A stretch of DNA of 64,000 nt from positions 396,550,117 through 396,614,116 of the forward strand of contig JAVHZZ010000001.1 in the NCBI GenBank assembly GCA_036250195.1. The letters run 5' to 3'. The translations under genes and the position numbers were made by a program. Every line of letters starts with the position of its first letter. The first letter of the stretch is position 1. The notes under the pieces are model-generated. The model searched no databases. It was not told the DNA's origin and saw only the letters and a program-made list of their open reading frames with translations. Positions 1 through 13,035 of the stretch are shown here, one piece after another. Origin of the DNA: Mixophyes australis (lineage: Eukaryota; Chordata; Amphibia; Anura; Limnodynastidae).

Positions 1-904
1 AAAGTTTGATGCGGTGGGAAAGTCTTCCATCCTCTCCAAAGGAGTTGCTCTTCTGGCCTGTAGCAGTAGCCTGGCCATTTCTCTAAGCTTCTGACAGATG
101 TACTGACGCCTGCCAACATCTGTCCGACCTGGTTGATGAGATGCTGTCCCATCTGCATGATGCATCGGTCATTTTTGACTGTGAGTAAGACTTCATCCTG
201 GGTCATGTCACTCAAGAGCTTCCAAAAGCCACCACTGATGTCAGGTGGAAAAGGCTGTGCAGTGACTGGAGACTGGACTCTGCCCTTGCCAGGTGTGAGC
301 TTGTTGAGCCTTCGGTTTAGCTTACATCTATTTATGTGTCACCACAGGTATTTCTTTGCAAACAAGCCCTGGCAGGCCACACAATGCATGAAGCCTTCGA
401 CATCCATCTCTTTGTCTGGAAGTTTGCACGGGACCAGAACACCATGGTCTGCCCTCATTGCCTCAGTGTTGTGTGCCAAGTATTGTGAAGATGTGCCATT
501 TGCATACACCTTTCATTCGAGTGCTTGGGAAATTTCAGGGCCAAGGTTACTTCAGTCTCATTGCGGTGAACATGCTCCATGTGCTAGGCAATTTTTAAGA
601 GGGGTGTCTCACAGTACAGGCAGTACTGCTTTTTGTTATACGCCATGAAGCCATCACTGTTTCTGGATAGCGTTTGGACAGATAACGTGTCGTCTCTCCG
701 ACCCTCTGTGTTTAAAAGACAGCTGCCAGAAGGTTGAGAATGGTCGTACATAGAACTCATCTCTGGGTACCTGCACTCTGCTGCGCTTGTAGGCAACGGA
801 CCATCACCAATGGTGTCTGAACCACTCTCCTTCGAAGTGTCAGGGGTATACTCATCACCACTGTTCTCAAGGCTATAGTCGGAGCTACCAGTGGGCTCGA
901 GCAT
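1..904 (-). pseudogene. Broken zinc-finger, transposon-related gene (N-terminal part)
   Basis: Reading leftwards from 904, the frame gives an acidic Ser/Thr-rich N-terminus, then a Cys-x2-Cys zinc-finger start (YCLYCETPLLK), a stop near 587, and then recognisable continuation in shifted frames: an EVTLALKFPKHSNER stretch, a second Cys-x2-Cys finger (FMHCVACQGLFAKKYLW) and a basic helix around 20-60. The order of short finger, spacer, second finger and basic helix resembles, from memory, a multicopy family of uncharacterised fish and amphibian proteins thought to carry a tyrosine-recombinase-like domain further on (Crypton-like). That domain would lie left of base 1, so it cannot be checked here. 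Several stops and frameshifts show it is dead. The opposite-strand frame at 133-648 is a shadow. I am sure of the coding ancestry and unsure of the family name. Confidence 0.45.
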
Positions 905-1014
905 GCTTCACTGTCCCTGCTTTACCTTCAGCAGCAGACAGATTCGACTGTGTTTTTACCCGCTTGGAGCATACCCAGCAAAGGTTGAAGACTGGCAAGG
1001 GTTAGGAGACCTAT

Positions 1015-1310
1015 TATGTGCAATATATGATATAAAAAGCTGGTTTGTGGTACTGTGCAATATATGGCCTGCAAATGGTAGATCCTTCTGCAATATATGA
1101 CCAGACATTGAATGGGATCTCGGTGCAATTTATGGTTGATAGTGATATATTTAAGAAATATATGTTGAGCAATGTTTGTGGTAGTTCAATGAAATATATG
1201 ACTGCCAATTGGGTGATATCACTGTGCAATATGTATCTGGCAATAGAAGTATCCATGTGCAATATATGGCTGTAAAATACAATAGGGGTGTCTCAGTACA
1301 ATGTATAACT
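1015..1310. repeat. Degenerate tandem repeat, ~35-bp period
   Basis: The phrase GTGCAATATATGG or a close variant recurs nine times, with its C at about 1021, 1058, 1091, 1126, 1156, 1192, 1227, 1260 and 1299, a spacing of 30-39 bases around a mean near 35. Units are strongly diverged. Short open frames on both strands here follow from the repeat and are not genes. Confidence 0.7.
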
Positions 1311-1554
1311 AGAAACAGAGAGATTCTTTCCAAAGTATTTCCATTTTAAAAATAATATGCAGTATTCACCTTCCTTCAGCAAAATATCTTTTTTCACCAT
1401 GCTATCTTTTGTGTAGTGCACTTTAAGTGTGGCTTTTGCTGTAATAGCATGCTAACTTCCAATTTCAGCCGTGCAGTTTTATCACCACACTAAATTAACA
1501 CATTAAGTTTATATTTTTATATTAAAAACTTTTTAATTCCATATTTAACTCCAT
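1311..1554. other. AT-rich spacer, nothing recognised
   Basis: AT-rich sequence without a convincing reading frame or repeat, lying between the tandem array and the truncated 5' end of the L1 copy. Confidence 0.5.
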
Positions 1555-4402
1555 TTTTAAAGGAGCCCTGTGGCCCCGGGAGCCCCTCGCAGCTAGGATT
1601 ACTCTGATTCCTAAAGAAGGAAAGGATCCCCATAATTGTGCTAGCTATCGCCCAATATCACTCCTCAATAACAATTTTGAACTCTACGCCAAGATTCTTG
1701 CCAATCGATTCAATTCTGTACTTCCTTCCCTAATCCACTATGATCAGGTGGGTTTTATCCCCGGTAGACAAGCCAGGGACAACACAAGGAGAGCTGTTGA
1801 CCTTATCCATATATTGAATACCAGAAAAACCCCCTCAATTATCTTGGCACTGGATGCCGATAAGGCCTTCGACAGAATCTCCTGGCAGTTCATGATCCAT
1901 ACATTGACACCTTTTGGTCTGTCTGGAGACTTTCTGTCCGGAATCCAGGCCTTATATTCCTTCCCTTCAACCAAGGTTGTGGTCAATGGCTCTCGTTCGG
2001 ATCCCATACTGATGTGCAATGGCACACTTCAGGGGTGCCCCCTTTCCCCTCTAATATTTGCCCTTGTTAATTAGCCCTTGGTGGCTACTATTTGAGCGTC
2101 CCCGGATGTGCGAGGGGTGCACATGGGGGACCTGGAGAGCAAGATCTCTCCTTTTGCCGACAACGTGCTATTGACCCTGCAGCAGCCGAGGACCTCGCTG
2201 CCCAACTTATTCACCATCATAACCCATTATGGAATTCTCTCCGTGTATAAAATTAACATCAATAAATTTGAGGCACTGCTCCTTAATCTCCCTCCCCGCG
2301 ATTGTCATGATATTACCTCCCAATTCCACTTTCGGTGGCAAAAGAAAAGGTTAAAGTATCTGGTGATTTGTATCACCGCCACCTACGAGTTCCTGTACCA
2401 GGAGAATTACCCAGCTCTTTTTCTCAAACTCATATCTGATATCTTTTCTTGGAGGCCCCTAATTATTTCATGGCTGAGCAGGATCATTGCCGCTAAAATG
2501 TCTGTCTACCTCTGCTCCTTTACCTATTCCAGACACTTCCCATCAGGGTCCCTAGCTCTGAATTGAATACTTTGCAACAATACTTAGTTAAATTTGTCTG
2601 GCAGGGCAGATCTCCCAGGGTCCGACTTGCACTACTTAAGAAACCCACAAATTGTGGAGGTAGGGGGTTTTCTGACCTCAAAGTCTATTACTGGGTGGCC
2701 CATCATAAGTTTGTTGTTACCTTCTTTGCTCCTCCGGCCTCCCACGCCTGGGCGGATATAGAAGCCACCTACCTCTCTCTACCAGACCTCTCTAGTATTT
2801 GGGGCCTAACTAAACAATCTAGACTTGCATTGATCAAGCGCTTTCCTATCTTACTATTTGCCGCTCGAAACTGGGAGACCTGCAGGAGCCATCTTTCCGT
2901 CCCTCTGACCCCTCTGAATATTACACCCTTATGGCATAACCCCCCCCCCCCCCCCTGGCAGACTTCGGTCTTTCTCCCTAGCATGGATCTCCTCTGGTAT
3001 ACGCTTTGCTTGCGACCTTTTGGACCGGAAAAGGACCCAAGACTTATGATGCAATCTGCTCTAAATACCCAGACCTAAACCCGCCCTTCTACCTATACCT
3101 GCAAATCAGGCACTTTCTTCTCTCTCTCCTGTCGGGCAATCCACCTCCATTGATATCCCCCTTTGAGACCCTCTGTCTCTCCTCACCGCTCCGGAGAGGC
3201 ATGATTTCTTTAATCTATAGCCTTCTGCTAGACAAGATGCTGGTCTCTAGGAATAGCCACAAGAGGGAGTGGGAGAGGGACTTGGCACCCCCCCCCTGGA
3301 GGAGGACTGCTGGGAGACCATCAGAATGAGCGTAGCATCCAGCTCCATATCTACTTTAATTAAGGAGAATGCGTACAAGATCTACTACTGATGGTATCTT
3401 ATGCCTGATAGACTAGCTATCCCTGGCCTGTTGGCGGGACTGCCTCCCTGGCCTGTTGGCGGCACTGCAGCCATAGTCATCTTCTCCTTCTGGGATAAAG
3501 TAGCTAGCCTCCTGTCCTCCCTTTTCCAATACCCTATACAGAAGGACCCTTGGTCCTTCCTACTATGCTATCCTATTCAAGATGTTGATATCCACTCTGC
3601 AAAACTCGCCTCGCATGTCCTGGCAGCCGCTAGGTGCTTGATAGCCAAATTGTGGAAAAGCACAGCACCACCCCGCGTCTCATCTCTAAAATCCTATGTT
3701 TGGTTCATTGCTAACATGGGGAAAATCACCTTCCACCTGCGAGATAAAGAAGACAAGTTTCAGCAAATCTGGGCCCCCTGGTTATATCAGTAATGCCCCC
3801 TGCATGCCCTCACCCTTATGGACTGTCTCTTCCTTACCAGGGACTCCTGCTTATAACATTCCTATAGGTGGAGTCAGGGGCGGGCTGGCCCGGGGGGCAA
3901 GGGGGCATCGGCCCAGGCCACTTGGTCAGGCCGCTATTAGGGCCGGGGGGTAGGCCACATCTGATGACATCAGATGCGGCCGTGTCAGCACACAGGCGGC
4001 CACATCACATGACAGGGGATGCGACCGCGTAAATCAATGACGCGGCTGCATCCCTTTTCATGTGATGCGGCCGCCTGTGTGCCCCCCGGCCACACCTCTC
4101 CCAGCCCGCGCCTGGGTGGAGTCATTCCCTTCGCTCTCTGAGGTATCTCCTTGTCTCAGTTCACTATGGCAGATGATCCCCCCACTCCCACCCCACCCAC
4201 TATCCCTTTAATAATTTGGATATTGTTTGAGCCAGCACGACTTTTCATTCAATATGTTTGGTTATGCATAGCAATTCTAAACATGTGTTGTGACAGTGTC
4301 TGTTGGATTTTGTTTTGTTATATTTTCTTCATTTTCTGTTATCCTCCACCTGATTGCTGTCACCCGTGATTGTTTAATAAAAAATTTTGAGTTAAAAAAA
4401 AA
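1555..4402 (+). mobile_element. 5'-truncated L1-type LINE (ORF2 reverse transcriptase and C-terminal part)
   Basis: From about 1561 the sequence encodes L1-type reverse transcriptase: LIPKEGKDPHNCASYRPISL, then DQVGFIPGRQARDN and LDADKAFDRISW in the frame open at 1748-2074, and GTLQGCPLSPLIFAL. The catalytic loop, usually F/YADD, reads FADN in the frame 2108-2566, so a metal-binding Asp is lost. The C-terminal region continues through frames at 2563-3078, 3006-3329 and 3401-3793 with frameshifts between them. The endonuclease half and ORF1 are missing, so the copy is 5'-truncated near 1555, as usual for LINEs. The 3' end is an A-run at 4394-4402 after an AATAAAAAATTTTGAG-like tail. A MITE splits the 3' untranslated part. 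The element is dead. Confidence 0.88.
3867..4122. mobile_element. hAT-type MITE, 240 bp, in the L1 3' region
   Basis: The element covers 3875-4114. It starts CAGGGGCGGGCTGG and ends with the inverse of CAGGCGCGGGCTGG. The 8-bp duplication GGTGGAGT flanks it at 3867-3874 and 4115-4122, which fits hAT rules (8-bp target duplication, CAGGG-type end). Internally, arms at about 3988-4030 and 4040-4082 (GCACACAGGCGGCC...) form a long hairpin. It has no coding capacity, so it would have been moved by a hAT transposase supplied elsewhere. It is younger than the L1 copy it interrupts. Confidence 0.85.
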
Positions 4403-5440
4403 CTACATACTTTGATCTACCTCCTAGTGGTTTTGGCTTAAAAGGTGATGTGGACACAGAATTCCCAGATTTATTTTTCAGACAACCTTACGTTATACTG
4501 GAATCACTGATGTGTCTGGTGCTCTAAGTAAATATCTTCTGCATCAGGTAGGAAGGCTCAATGAATTCCCTATAAATAGGGTAACATTTGTAAAATAAGC
4601 AAATGAAAGAAATTAAACATATCAAATGTTACATTTTATTTAATAAAACAGTTCTTTCAAACGTAAACTGACATTTAGCTGCCTTGACCTTCATTCTACT
4701 TGACTTATAAAATGTTCTCATTGAGGTAAAGCAGATTTGTGCTTGAGTCCTTTCGTTATCTAAGCTAAAGCCTGGCTACCTTCCCAGCACAACTAAGCAA
4801 TACCTCTAACATTTTTTTGCACAAATTGCCTTTACTTTAAGCTTTTGTTCTTGATCACATTTTCAGTGGTTGTTTGCTTTTTTATTTTTAAACTCAGAAA
4901 ACTTTTGTTAGCCTAAGTTTGTCCCTTATAAAGTTGTATTCAATAAATGGTAAATACATTTTAGTGAATAAAGATACAGTATTAATGGGGTATCAACAAT
5001 ATTGCAAGCAAGGAGTAATAGCCCTCTGTTGTAAAACATTATTTTTTTGTATGAATATATGAAATAAATAAAAGTAGAATTTCAGGAAGAATAATCTTGA
5101 CCACTCAAAGGTAAATCCTGTTGTTTGGCCTGATCACCCAAAAACCACACATGTATCACACATATGCCAAAGATGTGAAGGCTATGGAACCAGTTCCTAT
5201 GCAATCTCCTTAAACAGTAGATCACATAGGGCTCATGCAGTGCCATCAGTTGGTGACCTCACATACATTCATATTACAGTCGATGATAATTTACAGCATG
5301 CGCCATAAAAACTTCCTGGATTACATTTGGATTTTGGTTAGTTAGCTGGTTGTTTTGACCACACACATGGAATTGTGTATGAACATCTTAAGTGTTAAAA
5401 GCCACACTTTCCCCTCCTGCCTTCCTACAATTTATTTTCA
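4403..5440. other. AT-rich non-coding DNA, nothing recognised
   Basis: No reading frame with protein-like composition, no clear repeat boundary and no RNA gene seen. Confidence 0.5.
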
Positions 5441-5580
5441 CCTGTGAACTTATTTTGTCTGTCTTTTGTGTCCCTGCTTTATGGCCTTGATATATGTGTG
5501 CCCTGTATCCCCACTATTCAGTCCTGTGGAGCACTTTGGCACCTTATAAATCAACAATAATACCAATAATAATCTGCACA
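5440..5580 (+). repeat. SINE/LINE 3'-tail relic
   Basis: The run from about 5488 (GCACTTTGGCACCTTATAAA, then AATAATACCAATAATAAT) resembles the 3' tail of vertebrate tRNA-SINE/L2-type retroposons, which end in GGCGCTATATAAATAA plus a simple repeat. A second copy is at 9025-9130, and the intact SINE near 16.4 kb has a comparable tail. Confidence 0.4.
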
Positions 5581-8500
5581 TAATATTATTTGTCAATTTA
5601 GTTTTGACATGTTTTGCCCTGTAAAAAAAACAAACTGTGCCAAACATGAACAATTAGAATCTAGAAAGGATGATATCCTTATAGTCTACAGTCTCCTGCC
5701 ATGTGTATTGGATATTATGACTTAGTGAGTGGAGTAAAGGAACAACAGAATCTGATTTTCAGAGCTGTTTGATGCAATGTGTAAAAGCTGTTTTTGCACA
5801 TTGACTAATAAGAGACACATTATGCTTGAGAAAAATTACTACTAAATGATTTAAGGCAGTTATAAACGCATAAAATGAATACGAGCACCAACACGAGCAA
5901 ATGCACATGTCAAATACCAGAAATTTCTCAGTCTCTGAGTGGAAATATTTCCCTTGATGTCCTTTACTTTGAGAAAAAAAGAGAAACTCAGCAGTACCAA
6001 TCTAAATGTCAATCCATGCAGATCTTTCCATATGTAAATGTAACACTGCATATCAAGCCTGCTTTATTGCAGGATAAAGCCCACATAGCTCAGCAGTTAG
6101 CACCAGTTAGAGATCGTTACCCCATCTTTATCCCTTAAAATGAAGGGGTGCAACTGTGACATGTGCACTAGCAGCATATACACTAAAATGTGTTACATAT
6201 GTATCTCACATAATCCAGAAAGGTGATGAATGTAAAGTCTGGTCCTGTAAATAAAAGCGCACATGTCAGCAAGGGAAAATGTTTAAATATATTGTATACT
6301 TACTCAAGTTTCATACTTGCCCTCTGAGAGATGCATAATTGGAATATAAAAAGAAGAGGTGGGTGTATGTTGGCTAACTCAATTCGCCTCAAGTTGGCAG
6401 GTTGAGACCTATGATGACACTCAGTACATTATCAGGACCCTATCCACTCAAGCGCTCACAGAGAGTGTTAAACACAGCAATTTCTTTGCGTATCTGCATT
6501 GCACATGCGTACAAGATTCTTACACTTATAACTCCTTACATATTTAGAGATATAACAGGAAAGAGAAAGTCAAAACTATTCACTAGTACCGCATAGAGTA
6601 AAACCTTTAACCCTTTAGTATTCCATGTCAAATACCAAGTAGTGAGATAAATAATTCATATTTGATTGCCACCAAAGGGCGGTGCTCCTACACATATAAT
6701 ATAGCTAAACAACCAAAAAAGAAAGACCAGACATTTTTTTTTAAATAGAAGCTTTCTTGAGAAAAGCATCAAATCCTTCCCTTTATATCGATTGGGGTTT
6801 AATTCTCTTATGTCTTCCCTGTGTTTTGTACTTCTGGCTAAAAAAATCCCTCACTGAGAAATGCTCATAAATAACCAATGGAATGGTCCCATTGCCTCTG
6901 AAAAAGCTATTAGCAAAACACACGTTGACATCTCACCAAGCGCGCTGCTGGCTCCTAGTGAAACATAAAATTTATCTAATTCCTTATTTACCTAATAGCA
7001 CAATAGGGATATCTAGTGATTTGAGGGATCTAACAAGATAGGCGGACATACAACTCCCCAAGACCTGGAGAGGTAGATCAGGGCAACGAAGGTACTCCAG
7101 GAACTGATTGTTCCATTCCTGTCAGGGGCAGAGATCTATATCTCAATGCCAGCCTGACTTCAGCTATCACTTGGTAGTGAATGCCAATTTGCTGTTCTCT
7201 GTAGCTATCTTTTAAGTCCAAAAATGACCTCGTCAGCAATTTCAGGATCTGCCTGATTGGTCCTTTTCTGTGTTTACCTTTTCACAGGTAAACATACAGA
7301 CAAAGGGATAGCAGATGAGTCACTTCTGATTTAATTAGCAACAGGTATTGTTCTGTGCCTATACAGCAGAGTTTGTTTAAACAGGAGAGATCACAATCCA
7401 GACACATTTACATTTAAATACACAATGCAGTCCTCTGTAATTAAACATAGAGCTCTGTCTGTGGGCCTTTTCTGTATCTTAATACATGAGAGCTCCTAGT
7501 GTGATGTACATTCATACAGAACTGGTGGACAATAATCCTTTTGCCTAGACTGAAACAATGGACTAGTCTGCAAGATAACAATACGTGCTGGCAGACATTT
7601 TAACTACTTTCAAAATAGAATATATACAAGCTTAAATATGACTGACAAATATGGGAACCAGAGGGCTAGAAAAAGTATATGTTTTTATAGTCCACAGTTA
7701 CCTCCTTTCCCCACACTAGTGTAGCATGATTATCACTGTGTATGAATTATTTACTGTGAAATATTTTGCAGAAAATATTGACTGGACTGCTTCAAGAAGG
7801 ATATTAATGTGCTTTTAATTAGAGAAGAACTGATAAGTTACAGAATTAGACAGTAAAGTGATATTATTAATTTTAATATTCTGTATAAGGGTACTTTCAC
7901 TCGAAAATAAGGCATTTTTTCAACCATATGTGTCAAATATGGTTGTCATACAGATATGTAGGGATGTCATACATTTATATCTTAACTTTAGATACACTTT
8001 ACACACATTATACTAGCTAAACAGTAATACATGTGGAGAATGTATTCAATATACAAACATTTTTTACTTATTTCTAAGCAATTGTTTATATTTTGGAGTG
8101 GCACTGACGATGGCAGCAGTAGCAGCAGCAAAGGCTCAGGCACAAGGAGTGCACCTCCAGCGCATGTGTAATACCTGACACAGAAGTGCAAAGCCAGTTC
8201 AAACTTCCACTGAGGTCTTCATGAAAACTCTGTAGACTGTACAGAGAGACTCTGATAGACATGCACACAGTAATATCACAACTGAATAACTGGGTGGCTA
8301 TGCATTTGACTCATTCCATACCACAGTAGCAGTGGTGGCAGGAATGTCACAGTACACTTTTAGTCATGTGCTGAAACAGATGATATGGGCATTTCTGCTG
8401 TGCATCAACCAAGTTATTCATTTATTCAGTTGATAAGGACTCCCTTTTGTTGAAATTTTACAACACTGCTCAGTTCCTGCATGTCATTGGGGCAATTAAT

Positions 8501-9020
8501 GTTTTGTAACTGGAAACATTACCATTCTATCAATGTACAGGAGATATAGGATGTGTCTCCTCATCCATATCCATGAATCTTTCCTATTGAGATAATCACG
8601 GATATGACAAAGATTATCTCAGAGGGCAGGTGGACATGAGTGGCTATTCGTGTTTAATGTAAGAATGCTACATATTTCTAAGATAATGTTCTATGTACTA
8701 CATATTTTGCTATAATTAGGACCTGTATGCATTAATGTACATAGTGCGCCATTGCTGCAGAAAACTCCATATTTGTGTTGAAAACTTCATTTATGAATAT
8801 TCATGAATGCCAGAAGAAGGCCAGAGGATGAATAATCATGTTATTCAGCAATACTTCAGTTGTAAGTACAACATAAAATTATATAGAAGGAAATGTGTAT
8901 CCAATATGGGTGTGCTTGCAATTTATATCAATTACATCTTGCTGATGAGACCATGAGAGAATATGTTGCAATACAAGAGTTGCCAATATGATTGTAGCTC
9001 TCTTATATCTACATTTATTT
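5581..9020. other. Non-coding DNA, nothing recognised
   Basis: About 3.4 kb with only short open frames of non-protein-like composition. I found no transposon ends, RNA gene or clear tandem array. Confidence 0.45.
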
Positions 9021-9024
9021 TGTT

Positions 9025-9130
9025 TGCTTTGTATGTCCTTGTTTTATGTATGTCCACTTTTCCCTACTGTATGGTGCTGTGGACCACAGTGGCACCTAAC
9101 AAATTTACGATAATAATAATACTATTAATA
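9025..9130 (+). repeat. SINE/LINE 3'-tail relic, second copy
   Basis: TGGACCACAGTGGCACCTAAC followed by ATAATAATAATACTATTAATA parallels the relic at 5440-5580: a GGCACC core and an AAT-rich simple tail. Confidence 0.35.
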
Positions 9131-9960
9131 AGCAATGCATACAGCCCTTATAATGAATGATACATACAAATACTGGTCAGTTGTGATTTAATTCATGATA
9201 ATGTAATAGGCTTAGATAAACTTGTAATTGCCAACATACATTTGTATATATTATTTTGTGTAGAAGTTAACATATTTGATGTTGTAAATGTACTTCATAT
9301 CCTATGTTTTATTTTATTCAATATGTATGCCCATTATATAAATGGAAGCAGCCATTCTTTGGCTAAATAAATATTTTAATGAACAAAGCTGTAAAAAAAT
9401 ATGTATATTTTTTGTGTTTTTCTGATTCTATTATCATATCCTTCACTAACCTTTATAGATGCACCAGGCTACATGTGATCTAAGATGGCGATAACAGAAC
9501 ACATATTGTGGTAAACACCGACAGTGTTTACAGTGACATAAATAATCCGAATGAAAATACAGCGACATGTAAAAAACACAGACTTACGTATACACAGACA
9601 CAGAACAGTTCCAATGTGAGGAGAGCCCGACACTTTAAAATGACATGACTTTGAACACTTGCATATTTAAAGCAGCAATGCAACGGACCCGGCGTACGAT
9701 CATGTAATGTAAGTATGAAGCAAGTGATAATCTCAGAGTAAAGCACCTTCCCACCTTCCCACCATGCGATAGGTCAAAGAACTCCTAGAGGAAGGATGTG
9801 ATGCCTGGAGATCACTTCCTGCAGGTTTCACGTTCAGGGACAATATCAGCAAGGCCAGCCTGAGAACTACACCTACCTGTCTGTGATGAAGAGTCAACCA
9901 CAGGGTAGTTCATCGTTCTCTGCAACACCAAAGAGGGTCAATAGGAATAGAGACAGCAGG
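9131..9960. other. Non-coding DNA, nothing certain
   Basis: No gene. A short palindrome around GTAAACACCGACAGTGTTTAC (about 9511-9531) is visible. It might be an end of an old transposon, but I could not find a partner. Confidence 0.4.
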
Positions 9961-9961
9961 A

Positions 9962-10240
9962 ATATATGAATATGAATATGAATATTCATATATTCATTAA
10001 GGGACATACACAGCAATTTTGTGTATAAAATCTGCAAAATTTATCTGTGCATGCCCAGAACCGTACTATATGTCACAGAACACAGCAACGTTCAATATAT
10101 CTTTTTTCAAGTGTAAAGAACACTTACTACAGCCTACAGTTTCAGAGAGGGAACAGGACAGGGAAGAGACATTTGGCCGCAGTCAATGTACAGTAAGGCC
10201 GTGCCAAACTTGAGTGCCGATTCTAGCTCTGGACATCTCA
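9962..10240 (+). repeat. Interspersed repeat, copy 1 (partner at 61.4 kb)
   Basis: After an AT-rich palindrome (ATATGAATATGAATATTCATAT, 9965-9990) the sequence TCATTAAGGGACATACACAG leads into blocks shared in the same order with 61,420-61,690: ATGCCCAGAACC, ACTACAGCCTAC, GGCATTTG-like and TACAGTAA. The open frame at 10,019-10,213 is an artefact of this repeat. It is probably a DNA-transposon relic, because the 61.4-kb copy starts with the same GAGCCTGARTCAT motif as the MITE at 57.2 kb. Confidence 0.45.
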
Positions 10241-10529
10241 AAAGTATATCTAATGCCTATGACTACTTCATTACCCAACGTGTTTTCCTTTTCTAGAAAG
10301 GTTTCCTGTTGCATGCCCAAGTCACCACTCTCAAAAACATGGACTAATATTCGTAATGGTATGTTTTGAACAGTCACAGCAGACAGTAGCACAATAAGAT
10401 CTGCTATCAGGCTATGGATTTTCTTGGTTCCTTCAAAAATAGTGCTATTTCTTGATGCAGCTACTACTGTGAAGCTGACCTAAATCAGGCTCAGCAACTG
10501 GCAATACAAGACTACAGAACCACTCCAAC

Positions 10530-10530
10530 C

Positions 10531-10593
<63 letters not shown>

Positions 10594-10625
10594 AACACAC
10601 GTATACACACACACACACACACACT
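10530..10625. repeat. Compound microsatellite (TA)n-(CA)n
   Basis: A run of TA dinucleotides at 10,534-10,581 passes into CA dinucleotides to about 10,623. Confidence 0.95.
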
Positions 10626-13035
10626 TTTATTCTTTTCTTTAGGAGCAAGACTTAGTGACGCAGATGCTTCATAACTTCTTAGCATGATAATGTAAGGTGC
10701 GTCACTATGCCATGGTTGGCAGAATCAAATCATAACACTCAGTTCCACTGACTGCTTCTCTGTCCTCACTTCGCACAGACCGTGACGATGCAAATTACAT
10801 GCTGGTTTCTGTTCACCATTTCTCTTTCTGGCTCAACTTCAGGGAGATTGCCAGACTCTCTTAGAGATCACTCACTCTTTTGGGAGTTTTCTGCATTTAC
10901 TAAGTTGAAATGAAGGCATGATACAACATTTGAAGTTCTAGCTTTTGTTTCTAGCTTTTGCCAACAGTCCTGGAAATTTTTGTGTAATATAAAATAGCAA
11001 ACTAAATGAGCTGTAACTTCACATATTTGATAGTAAAGCTAAACAGTTAGTGGAAAATGTTTATTACCCACAATGAAGCTGAAAAATTAACACAATGCTT
11101 GCAGGACACTTTTTATCATTTGGGGCATTAAAGGTAAATATTAATTTTTAAATCCCATTTATTTAGAAAGACTTTTATAAATACAACACATGCAGTATGT
11201 ACATTGAATGTACTTTATTGACCATGTCTGTCAGTCAATAAAATGTACTCTTTGAACTGAGAATACAATTTTTATCTTAGTAGCTTACACTTAGATTTAT
11301 ATGTACAACAGTGCTAAATGCTTTATTGAAATCCAGATAAGACATATTTACAGCTCAGCTCCAGATATTATGTTGTAGTTGCACTGTAAAAAAATTCTAT
11401 TTGATGTGTTTGACATATGTGTCTAGCTCTTTAATGCACAACTCTGTCCCTACTGAGTTTGTACCAAAACAAACACTTTCCTTACAAATAAGATGCAACT
11501 TGAATATGTCTCTATCATTGTAAATCTAGTTATTATAATATTTTTAAAGTATGGCTGTTATTACATCAAAGTGCTAATTCCACCCAAAGGTGATAAAAAA
11601 GCAAGTTGAATTATGTAAGCTAAGGGCCAATACACAATGTTTCTTTCTTGAGCTGCTACCCCCTAATTTAGTGTGTGTCTCCATTCCAGTAATAGTCCAG
11701 CACAGGCGTTCCTCTTTCCAGCTTGAGTAGGCCTTTTGCAAACTTACAGCGTAATTGTCAAAGCCTCAGCCCCTTATGAATTTCCCGTTTGCACAGATGA
11801 GGACCTGCAGTATTGCAGGAGCACAGGTGAGTAAGGTTTTGTTGTTGATTTTTGATAATTTACTTTACTTAAATGCACTGGAAACAAATTTTGTGACTCA
11901 GTAAGAAAATAGAAGAAACAGGTGCACAATGTGGGCCTTATAATAATGTGGGTGGCAAATTGGGCATAATTTACTTTCAAATAAGTCACCTGTAAAAATA
12001 GCATTTTTACAGCCATAAGCTGATTCGTAGCCGTCTCAAAGATGTCCAGCTCTGCACCTGTAGCATTTATTTCAAGTTTTTGACAGGCATACATACACCT
12101 ACATATGCATACACACAGCCAGGTCATAAGTGCAAGAAGTTTGTTAATATTTGTTTTGATAGCGATAAATACATTCACATCAGGTCTGATTCACGTACGA
12201 ATGTAAGTAACATAAAAAATATTTTTGAAATATGCCCCAAAACCCTAAAACCCAGTGAAGAAAGTACCTATGCTGGTTGTGAAGTCAGAGGTGACTTCAC
12301 CTTCAGCTAATCAGAAGCATCTAGTTAGTACTACCAACCACCATCATCATCAGCATGCACCTGCGTCTACTCTCTAGAAGGTGCAAAAAATACGGTTCCT
12401 GAGAGACATATATGTATCTCTATGCTGATCTGCCTCAGCCTCATTTACATGGACATGATCTTGCTCTACTCGGCCTACGTTTGGTCACCCCGATCCTACC
12501 CTGTTATGCTTTTCCAGCTGTAAGGAGGTGTAAGTGTCAAGTGCGAGTAACTTTGCATATACGTTTGCGCTTTGTGGGAATGCACAGTGCATATTTTCAT
12601 AATTTACACTACACAAACCTTTAAGTTCAACTCAGCAACAGGCCCTGTGAGTTCGCTTATTAGCATTTAGAATCTTCCATTTTGCTAGTCTAATATTCTT
12701 ATTTAATCCATTACAAAAACAAGTAGACCAGGGCAGCAGATAGTAGTGTAAAGATCAACTGACAATTTGTTAAAAACCGTTAAAATATTTTTTCTGATAC
12801 ATGCAAACAGAGGATGGTTGGGAAATTTTAGCCTGGGGGGTAAGACTTGACTCAGCAGCTTATTAGGAATGTTTTAAAGTAAAAAAAAATGCAGGTGGCA
12901 CAGTGATCCAGTCCAAGGTATCCCACTATGGGACGGGCCTGGGAAGCATATGCCCCCCTGCACCCAGTACTAAAATATTAAGATAAGTGTCCAATGAACC
13001 TAATGGCACAGGTGTAAATTCATTATAAGTTGAAT
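10626..13035. other. Non-coding DNA, nothing recognised
   Basis: Short open frames only (for example 11,774-12,178 minus), with composition unlike protein and no recognisable domain. A stretch at 12,895-12,970 (CACAGTGATCCAG..., TGCCCCCCTGCACCCAGT) looks like an old transposon fragment but has no boundaries I can fix. Confidence 0.4.

Noticed and set aside
133..648. Plus-strand open frame of 171 residues
   Set aside because: Antisense to the zinc-finger relic, whose finger motifs are on the minus strand.
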